Shown piece by piece: positions 9,597-14,782 of a stretch of DNA of 46,237 nt (its first letter is position 1; each line of letters opens with the position of its first letter). Below the pieces are notes generated by a model that was not told where the DNA came from, did not search any database, and worked only from the letters and a program-made list of their open reading frames with translations. The stretch is from Burkholderiaceae bacterium (GTDB lineage Bacteria; Pseudomonadota; Gammaproteobacteria; Burkholderiales; Burkholderiaceae): NCBI GenBank assembly GCA_947374315.1, contig CANCBK010000009.1, positions 1 to 46,237 on the forward strand, written 5' to 3'. Position numbers and translations under genes: made by a program.

Positions 9597-10037
9597 ATGA
9601 AAAGAACGATGCAAGGTTTGATTATGGCTAGTATTTTGATGGTGAGTGCTATTAGTATCGCTAGTGCCGCATTGCCTGAGCCACAAGACCCTCAAGCAGT
9701 TGCCAATATGACTTTTGAGCAACGCCTACAAATGTCTAAAGATCTACGAGAGCAGTTTAAGCAGGCTACACCAGAAGAGCGTCGCGAGTATCGTCAAAAG
9801 CTCCATGCTAAATTTAAGGCATTGAGTCCAGAAGAGCGTCAAGCTTTGCGCGAGAAAATGCATGCGCAGTGGAAGGCTTTAAGCCCAGAGCAAAAGAAAG
9901 AATTGCGCGATAACCGTAAAGCCATGATTGCGGCAATGACACCTGAAGAACGCTCTGAGATGAAGAAGGAGCGAGAAGAGTGGATGAAAGCGCATCCTAG
10001 CGAGAAAGATCATTGGAATAAGCCGATGAGCAACTAA
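9597..10037 (+). CDS. Periplasmic 19-residue helical repeat protein (DUF3106-like)
   Basis: A 146-residue exported protein with a signal peptide (1-24, ending ASA). The mature part is built of repeats with a strict 19-residue period: Ser/Thr-x-Glu caps occur at T39, T58, S77, S96 and T115 (motif S/T-P-E-E/Q-R/K), each followed by a charged helix; a degenerate sixth start (PSEK) is at 134. This resembles DUF3106-type periplasmic proteins. The RBS AAGGAG (9585-9590) is well placed. The stop is 8 bp before an ECF sigma factor gene, so it is probably the periplasmic input or a target of that system. No enzyme motif is present. Confidence 0.72.
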   Translation: MKRTMQGLIMASILMVSAISIASAALPEPQDPQAVANMTFEQRLQMSKDLREQFKQATPEERREYRQKLHAKFKALSPEERQALREKMHAQWKALSPEQKKELRDNRKAMIAAMTPEERSEMKKEREEWMKAHPSEKDHWNKPMSN

Positions 10038-10045
10038 GGATTGGT

Positions 10046-10618
10046 TTGAGTCTATTTCCTAATAAGCGACACCGAATTGAGCGGGCATTATTAAAGAGTG
10101 CGGTAGCTGGGAATTCCGGGGCATCGAAAGAGCTTATTCGATTACTCAGTTCCCCGGCCTACTCCTTGGCCTGGAAAATGTTGGGCAACAGAGAAGACGC
10201 AGAAGATGTTGTGCAAGAGGCGTTTATTCGATTATGGAAAAGTGCAGATTCTTTTTCAGGAAGGTCTGGACTTTTTACTTACTTTTACGCCATTGTGAGT
10301 AATCTTTGCTTGGATCGACTGAAGAGCCTGAACAAAATATTTTTTGAAGAGTTTGACGAGTCTGGCCACTGCCTTGGGCAAGATCTAGATTGGAGCGCTG
10401 AAGAGAGGGCCAGTTCGGAGGAAATTAAAAAGGCAATGGATGTTTTAAGTAACAAACAAAGAATGGCCATATTGATGTGGGCTTATCAGGATATGACGGC
10501 GGAAGAGATTGGTCTTGCGATGGGTATGAATAAAAATAGCGTTGATCAGTTGTTGTATCGGGCCAAATTAAAGCTCAAATCAGAATTAGAAAAAGGTGCG
10601 CCTCATGAGATCAATTGA
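10046..10618 (+). CDS. ECF-type RNA polymerase sigma factor
   Basis: Sigma-70 family, extracytoplasmic function group, 190 residues. Region 2 spans about 27-95 (NREDAEDVVQEAFIRLW, then the FTYFYAIVSNLCLDRLK core-binding/-10 segment), region 4 about 133-183 (LSNKQRMAILMW, MTAEEIGLAMGMNKNSVDQ helix-turn-helix, YRAKLKL). There is no region 3. The TTG start is chosen because AAGGA (10036-10040) sits 5 bp before it and no ATG fits the conserved N-terminus. It follows the 19-residue repeat protein by 8 bp and overlaps the next gene, a single-TM candidate anti-sigma factor. The promoters it recognises cannot be read from the window with confidence. Confidence 0.9.
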   Translation: MSLFPNKRHRIERALLKSAVAGNSGASKELIRLLSSPAYSLAWKMLGNREDAEDVVQEAFIRLWKSADSFSGRSGLFTYFYAIVSNLCLDRLKSLNKIFFEEFDESGHCLGQDLDWSAEERASSEEIKKAMDVLSNKQRMAILMWAYQDMTAEEIGLAMGMNKNSVDQLLYRAKLKLKSELEKGAPHEIN

Positions 10619-10910
10619 TAAAAAGCATTTAAAGAAGGTGTTTGATCAACTTGAGGTTCAAGAACCATCCACTCATTTTGAGCAACGCATTTATCAAGAC
10701 TGGAAAAAAGTGGTTGTGAATACAGAAAAGCCGATCTATCGACTCTCTGAAGTGTTGGCCCTTGCAAAATTACACCATAAGCTTGTGATATTTACGGCGA
10801 TAGTTGCCATTAGCGCTTCTGTATTGCTGGGGCAGCATCTGCTGGGCTCCCAGGATGAAGATCTGCATCGTATTGATGCTTTATCTGAGCTTAGTCTCTC
10901 CACGATTTAG
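10605..10910 (+). CDS. Single-TM protein, probable anti-sigma factor
   Basis: A 101-residue protein with a 57-residue charged N-terminus, one transmembrane segment (about 58-80) and a 20-residue acidic C-terminus. ATG at 10605 is preferred over GTG at 10596 because AAAAGG (10591-10596) lies 8 bp before the ATG. It overlaps the sigma gene by 14 bp. Topology and size resemble the CnrY class of short anti-sigma factors and DUF3619-type proteins next to betaproteobacterial sigma genes; there is no zinc-binding HxxxCxxC motif. The anti-sigma role is inferred from position and topology, not from a recognised domain. Confidence 0.65.
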   Translation: MRSIDKKHLKKVFDQLEVQEPSTHFEQRIYQDWKKVVVNTEKPIYRLSEVLALAKLHHKLVIFTAIVAISASVLLGQHLLGSQDEDLHRIDALSELSLSTI

Positions 10911-10963
10911 TTAAGGCGCAGGCCAATGCGCTTGCGTGAAATATCCCCATTATTCATAGGTGC

Positions 10964-10998
10964 TTGCAATTAGTACGAACTAGTACTAAACTAGTACG
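10964..10998 (+). promoter_or_regulatory. Promoter with three TAGTAC operator repeats
   Basis: TAGTAC occurs three times, at 10971-10976, 10981-10986 and 10992-10997, spaced 10 and 11 bp, i.e. on the same DNA face. The middle copy extends to the palindrome TAGTACTA, and ACTAGT appears at 10979-10984 and 10990-10995. A candidate promoter coincides: -35 TTGCAA (10964-10969), 17-bp spacer, -10 TAAACT (10987-10992), each 4 of 6 to consensus. Repressor bound here would block RNA polymerase. The likely binder is the MarR protein encoded 26 bp downstream. This is inference from position. Confidence 0.6.
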
Positions 10999-11023
10999 CA
11001 TACAGACTAAATGAGGTATTGAA

Positions 11024-11440
11024 ATGAATCATCTATCGCTTGTTAAGGAGTTGGTTCAGGCATATCAGGCCTTTGAGGCCCACTCAGGTGCTCATATTAA
11101 AGAGATGGGTTTGACTACCACCCAGTTTGACATTGTGGCTACCTTAGGCAATCAGCCCCCCATGACCTGTAAGGAGTTGGGTGATAAAACGCTGGTTTCT
11201 AAGGGAACGATGACCGGGGTTCTGGAAAGATTGGAAGCCAAAGGACTGATTGAGAAATTGGCGAATGACGATGATGGCCGTAGCTACAAGATTGGCCTCA
11301 CCAAGGCCGGTGACAAGTTATTTAAGAGGGTGTTCCCGGAGCATGTTGAGTATCTCGGTAAAGCGTGCGGGAAATTAAGTAAAAAAGAAATAGAGCAGGC
11401 TGTAATAGTTTTAAAAGGTATCAAATCAGTTTTTAGTTAA
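11024..11440 (+). CDS. MarR-family transcriptional regulator
   Basis: A 138-residue winged-helix regulator with the MarR fold: LTTTQFDIVATL (30-41), the recognition-helix region TLVSKGTMTGVLERLEAKGLI (about 55-75) and the basic wing DDDGRSYKIGLTKAG. There is no conserved sensing cysteine in the N-terminal helix; one Cys is at residue 49 and another near the C-terminus. It heads a plus-strand run with DoxX, a flavodoxin-like quinone reductase and pirin, a combination expected for quinone or electrophile stress. The TAGTAC repeats over its promoter suggest autoregulation of the whole run. Confidence 0.9.
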   Translation: MNHLSLVKELVQAYQAFEAHSGAHIKEMGLTTTQFDIVATLGNQPPMTCKELGDKTLVSKGTMTGVLERLEAKGLIEKLANDDDGRSYKIGLTKAGDKLFKRVFPEHVEYLGKACGKLSKKEIEQAVIVLKGIKSVFS

Positions 11441-11464
11441 TCGTATTATTCAAAGGAAAATCAC

Positions 11465-11875
11465 ATGAAAACATATCAAAGCGCATTAAATTTTATTGGC
11501 CGAGTATTGATTGTTGCCTTGTTTCTGCCGGCAGGTTTGTCAAAGATGGCTGGTTTCGAAGGCACGCTGGGTTACTTTGCCTCTTTAGGAATTCCAGCGC
11601 CAACATTCGCGCTGGCTGCCACGATTGTGATTGAGGTTGTTGGAAGTATTGCATTGCTCATAGGCTTTCAAACAAGATTGGTCGCCATCATCATGGCACT
11701 CTTTACTTTGGCGGCAGCTGTTACTGGCCATGCGTTCTGGGCCGCTCCTGCTGATGCTGCATTTATCGCTCAATTACTGTTCTTTAAAAATATTGCCGTA
11801 ATGGGTGGCTTGTTGGTTCTGGCTTCTGCTGGTGCTGGCGGTTTCAGTATTGATGGTCGTAAAGAGGCGAAGTAA
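11465..11875 (+). CDS. DoxX-family membrane protein
   Basis: A 136-residue inner-membrane protein with four hydrophobic segments and the DoxX pattern (GRVLIVALFLPAGLSKM near the start, FGTLGYF-like loop, KNIAVMGGLLVL near residue 110). The family includes subunits of thiosulfate:quinone oxidoreductase, but many members sit in stress operons with no known activity. AAAGGA (about 11452-11457) provides the RBS. It lies between the MarR regulator and a flavodoxin-like quinone reductase at 24-bp spacings, so a role in quinone redox defence is a reasonable guess. Confidence 0.88.
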   Translation: MKTYQSALNFIGRVLIVALFLPAGLSKMAGFEGTLGYFASLGIPAPTFALAATIVIEVVGSIALLIGFQTRLVAIIMALFTLAAAVTGHAFWAAPADAAFIAQLLFFKNIAVMGGLLVLASAGAGGFSIDGRKEAK

Positions 11876-11899
11876 TTCAATTTATTTAAGGAAAAGATC

Positions 11900-12457
11900 A
11901 TGACTAAAGTAGCCGTTGTATTTCATAGTGGATATGGCCACACTGTTAAACAAGCTGAGGCTGTAGCAAAAGGTGCAAATGGCGCGTTGATAGCTATTGA
12001 TGCCGAAGGCAATATCACTGATGCTCAGTGGGAAGCGTTGAATACAGCTGATGCCATCGTATTTGGTTCCCCAACATATATGGGCACAGTGAGCTGGCAA
12101 TTTAAGAAATTTGCTGATGCAAGTTCTAAACCATGGTTTTCACAGCAGTGGAAAGATAAGGTATTTGGCGGCTTCACAAACTCTGCCACGATGAATGGGG
12201 ATAAGCATTCCACATTACATTATTTTTTCACCTTAGCGATGCAGCATTCAGGTGTTTGGGTTGGTACTGGCCTAATGCCTTCAAATGCTAAAGCTGCAAA
12301 ACGCGATGATGTGAACTATGTTGGCTCCTTTGCTGGTGCAATGATGCAGACACCTTCAGATGCCAGTGCTGACGAAGTGAATGCAGGCGATTTAGAGACT
12401 GCACGCTTGTATGGTGAGCGTATTGCTAAGATTGCTGGTGAACTAAAAAGTAAGTAA
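11900..12457 (+). CDS. Flavodoxin-family NAD(P)H:quinone oxidoreductase (WrbA-like)
   Basis: A 185-residue flavodoxin-fold protein. The N-terminal VVFHSGYGHTVKQA (6-19) is the FMN phosphate loop; AIVFGSPTYMGTVS (about 53-66) and the GGFTNSATMNGDK region bind the isoalloxazine ring as in WrbA. WrbA proteins reduce quinones by two electrons to avoid radical formation. It is slightly shorter than E. coli WrbA (198). RBS AAGGAAAAGATC precedes the ATG. It is third in the MarR-DoxX-WrbA-pirin run. A strong inverted repeat follows the stop, before pirin. Confidence 0.88.
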   Translation: MTKVAVVFHSGYGHTVKQAEAVAKGANGALIAIDAEGNITDAQWEALNTADAIVFGSPTYMGTVSWQFKKFADASSKPWFSQQWKDKVFGGFTNSATMNGDKHSTLHYFFTLAMQHSGVWVGTGLMPSNAKAAKRDDVNYVGSFAGAMMQTPSDASADEVNAGDLETARLYGERIAKIAGELKSK

Positions 12458-12472
12458 AAAAGTAAGCAAAAA

Positions 12473-12516
12473 CATGATTACTGCTGGCTAGAAATGTCCA
12501 GTCAGCAGTAATCATG
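12473..12516 (+). other. Long inverted repeat (17-bp stem) between quinone reductase and pirin genes
   Basis: Arms at 12473-12489 and 12500-12516 pair over 17 positions with a single G.U wobble, enclosing a 10-base loop. No T-run follows on the plus strand, so a simple intrinsic terminator for the operon is unlikely. On the minus strand the stem is followed by a T-rich stretch. The right arm contains the in-frame ATG at 12514, which would be buried in RNA and is therefore a poor pirin start. An mRNA-stability or differential-expression hairpin is the simplest reading. Confidence 0.7.
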
Positions 12517-12540
12517 GCAATGAATATATTGGGGGGATCT

Positions 12541-13404
12541 GTGAAAAAACTCATTGGCATACAAGGGAATGATCGAGGTCACTGGGTGGGCGATGGCTTT
12601 CCAGTGCGCACCTTGTTTTTCTATCAAGATTTAGGAAGGCAAATGAGTCCGTTCTTGATGTTGGATTACGCAGGTCCGGCAGAGTTTCCCTCAACGACTG
12701 ATCGCAAGGGGGTGGGTTCACACCCGCATCGCGGTTTTGAAACAGTCACCATTGTTTATGAAGGTGAAGTGGCGCACAAGGATTCAACTGGGCAGGGCGG
12801 CGTGATTGGTCGGGGCGATGTGCAGTGGATGACTGCTGGATCAGGAATCTTGCATGAAGAGTTTCACTCTGAAGGATTCGCTCAAAATGGCGGCACCCTA
12901 GAGATGGTGCAGCTCTGGGTGAATTTGCCGGCAAAGCTCAAAATGACTAAGCCAGGCTATCAAGCTATTTTGGATAAACAGATTCCTGTGGTTGATCTGA
13001 AGGTTGGTGCGGGGCAAGCACGCATTATTGCTGGGGAGTTTGATGGTCATAAAGGGCCCGCCAACACCTTCACTCCGCTTAATGTGATTGATCTAAAGCT
13101 CAAGAAGGGATCAACAACCATTCCCATTCCTCATGGATGGAACACTTCCCTAGTTGTTCTTAAGGGTGCTGTCGAGGGTGGTGAGGGCGCAGTCGCCAAA
13201 GATGCGCAGATGCTGATGTTTAGTAATGAGGGTCAAGATATCCAGGTGAATGTGCTGGAAGACTCCATTGCCTTGTTGCTGAGTGGCGAACCGATTGATG
13301 AGCCGATCGTTGGTTATGGCCCCTTTGTCATGAATACTAGGGAAGAGATTGCGCAAGCGATGCAGGACTTCAATAGTGGAAGCTTTGGAAACATTCCTGG
13401 CTAA
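12541..13404 (+). CDS. Pirin-family protein
   Basis: Bicupin of the pirin family, 287 residues from GTG. The metal site is intact: HPH (H61, H63), H105 and E107, matching H56/H58/H101/E103 of human pirin. Bacterial pirins can show quercetin dioxygenase activity or act in stress regulation. The GTG at 12541 is preferred since a G-rich SD (12531-12536) precedes it and the family alignment starts near KKLIGIQG. Alternatives are ATG at 12514 (inside the hairpin arm) and 12520, neither with an SD. It is the last gene of the MarR-led run; the convergent gene ends 6 bp away. Confidence 0.88.
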   Translation: MKKLIGIQGNDRGHWVGDGFPVRTLFFYQDLGRQMSPFLMLDYAGPAEFPSTTDRKGVGSHPHRGFETVTIVYEGEVAHKDSTGQGGVIGRGDVQWMTAGSGILHEEFHSEGFAQNGGTLEMVQLWVNLPAKLKMTKPGYQAILDKQIPVVDLKVGAGQARIIAGEFDGHKGPANTFTPLNVIDLKLKKGSTTIPIPHGWNTSLVVLKGAVEGGEGAVAKDAQMLMFSNEGQDIQVNVLEDSIALLLSGEPIDEPIVGYGPFVMNTREEIAQAMQDFNSGSFGNIPG

Positions 13405-13410
13405 CATAAA

Positions 13411-13743
13411 TTAGTTGCATTGCTTATATTTGTTCTTCTTGGCATCCTCTAAGTGGTCATCAAAAACTAGCAATGGATCAAATTGCTTCTCTCCCAGAAT
13501 GGCGAACTTAAAGCCTTTTGGAGTTGTTTGATTTGACCCAAACCAAGAGTAGGCCGTCATAAACTGATTTGTCTTGCCGTTTACGGTCAAATCAACATCT
13601 GAGGCTTTTCCGTCCTTCTCCGGATTGATTAGGCGGTACTCTACAATCGTTTTTCTATGGCAGTAAACAATGCCTTCAGGTTTTTCAATCCCATAGATTG
13701 CTCCTGAAAAAAGAATACTGGTTATCAGTAGAAAATTTTTCAT
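13411..13743 (-). CDS. Small exported protein of unknown function
   Basis: A 110-residue protein I do not recognise. Residues 1-18 form a signal peptide (Lys-Asn then a hydrophobic run ending IYG or similar). The mature part has two cysteines (YCHRK near residue 28 and the penultimate residue 109) that could form a disulfide joining the two ends, and is otherwise a mixed polar, probably beta-rich domain. It lies 19 bp downstream of the TetR-family gene on the same strand, so the two may be co-transcribed, and it converges on pirin. Confidence 0.6.
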   Translation of the reverse strand: MKNFLLITSILFSGAIYGIEKPEGIVYCHRKTIVEYRLINPEKDGKASDVDLTVNGKTNQFMTAYSWFGSNQTTPKGFKFAILGEKQFDPLLVFDDHLEDAKKNKYKQCN

Positions 13744-13762
13744 AGATTCCTATTTTTATTTA

Positions 13763-14344
13763 CTATTTCTTTAGGCAGATGCCTAAACTTGGTTTAATAC
13801 CTTGAAGACATTGGGCTGCATTGGCGCCATTCATCACGGCATTGCGATACCCAACATAGTAAAGGGACCAAATCGCATAACACCTTGCTTCAATATCATC
13901 ATATTTATAGCGAATTAAGCAGTCTGAGATTGGTTGCAGAATTTTCATAAGCTGAGCAATAATCAATTGCTCATATTTGCTTGACCACTTCCAGCCAAAG
14001 GCCGCACCTTCTTTACGAATGCTTTTGATTTCGATGTCTTTTGCATAGAGACCTAGAAGATAGTCGTCTATAAAGTCGGAAGCAGTTTTTGACTTATCCG
14101 CTGAAAAAGGCTTGATGGTATTAATTATTTCTTGATTGACGATCAAAATGACTTCAGCAAGCAAGTCCTGCTTGTCTAAGCCAAGCCTGTAAACCTGCAT
14201 TGGGCTGATACCGGCTTCCTTAGCAATCTCTCGCACCCCTACCGCTTCATAACCACGAGTTTCGAACAACCGATGGGCAATAGTGACCACTTCAGACTTA
14301 CGCTGATCAGTTTTGATAACTTTTGAAGGGCTGGATGCTTTCAA
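13763..14344 (-). CDS. TetR-family transcriptional regulator
   Basis: A 193-residue regulator with the TetR N-terminal helix-turn-helix: AHRLFETRGYEAVGVREIAKEAGISPMQVYRL at about residues 23-53 (shown as consecutive helices; the recognition helix is SPMQVYRL). The C-terminal ligand domain is not close to a named class; it contains several aromatic residues and cysteines at its end. It is divergently transcribed from the lipoprotein-autotransporter-DUF805 genes across a 63-bp gap that holds a palindrome suited as its operator. It probably represses that operon and itself; the inducer is unknown. Confidence 0.87.
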   Translation of the reverse strand: MKASSPSKVIKTDQRKSEVVTIAHRLFETRGYEAVGVREIAKEAGISPMQVYRLGLDKQDLLAEVILIVNQEIINTIKPFSADKSKTASDFIDDYLLGLYAKDIEIKSIRKEGAAFGWKWSSKYEQLIIAQLMKILQPISDCLIRYKYDDIEARCYAIWSLYYVGYRNAVMNGANAAQCLQGIKPSLGICLKK

Positions 14345-14364
14345 TTTAGGGTTCTGGGCTGAAC

Positions 14365-14404
14365 TTGCATGTAATAATTATAGGTATATAGATAACATGT
14401 TAAC
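14365..14404 (+). promoter_or_regulatory. Divergent promoter region with TAACATGTTA palindrome
   Basis: The 63-bp gap between the TetR gene and the lipoprotein gene contains the perfect 10-bp palindrome TAACATGTTA (14393-14402), extending to an imperfect 14-mer (14391-14404). A candidate plus-strand promoter has -35 TTGCAT (14365-14370) and -10 TATAGA (14387-14392), 16-bp spacer, putting the palindrome over the start point. This would leave only about 8-10 bases of leader before the ATG at 14408, for which no Shine-Dalgarno sequence is visible. Assignment to the TetR protein is inferred. Confidence 0.5.
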
Positions 14405-14407
14405 AAA

Positions 14408-14782
14408 ATGAATTTAAAATCGCTGATTCTCTCAACTTTGGCCATCATTGGCCTAAGCTCATGCACTACTTACCGATACGAATACATTGCTCCAGCCACT
14501 GAAGTGGGTAGAACTTGCATCATGCAATGCATGAATACTAAGAATGTTTGCTACAGCGGAGCGCAGGCTCAGGCGCAAAATAATGCGAATATGTGTCAGC
14601 AAAATAATCAATACAGTTATCAGGCATGCGTAAATCGCGCACAAAGTCACGACGATGTGAAGAAGTGCAACCCCAACCCACAGTATTGCCAAGCAAATCC
14701 TAATTACTGGCAATGCGATGAGTCCTATAGACAATGTTTTGCTGCATGTGGTGGAACTGTCAATGTATATAAGAATGAATAA
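14408..14782 (+). CDS. Cysteine-rich outer-envelope lipoprotein
   Basis: A 124-residue predicted lipoprotein: lipobox LSSC with the acylated cysteine at residue 19 and Thr-Thr following, which favours outer-membrane sorting. The mature protein has ten more cysteines, including CIMQC and CFAAC pairs, within a Gln/Asn/Tyr-rich sequence, so up to five disulfides are possible. I do not recognise a family. Its TAA shares its last base with the ATG of the autotransporter gene, arguing for coupled translation and a joint role. No Shine-Dalgarno sequence precedes the start. Confidence 0.75.
   Translation: MNLKSLILSTLAIIGLSSCTTYRYEYIAPATEVGRTCIMQCMNTKNVCYSGAQAQAQNNANMCQQNNQYSYQACVNRAQSHDDVKKCNPNPQYCQANPNYWQCDESYRQCFAACGGTVNVYKNE

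Noticed and set aside
10596..10604. GTG at 10596 as the anti-sigma start
   Set aside because: It overlaps its own would-be SD; AAAAGG is correctly spaced for the ATG at 10605 instead.
10914..10933. Small GCGCA/TGCGC hairpin after the anti-sigma gene as a terminator
   Set aside because: Stem of only five to seven pairs and no T-run follows.
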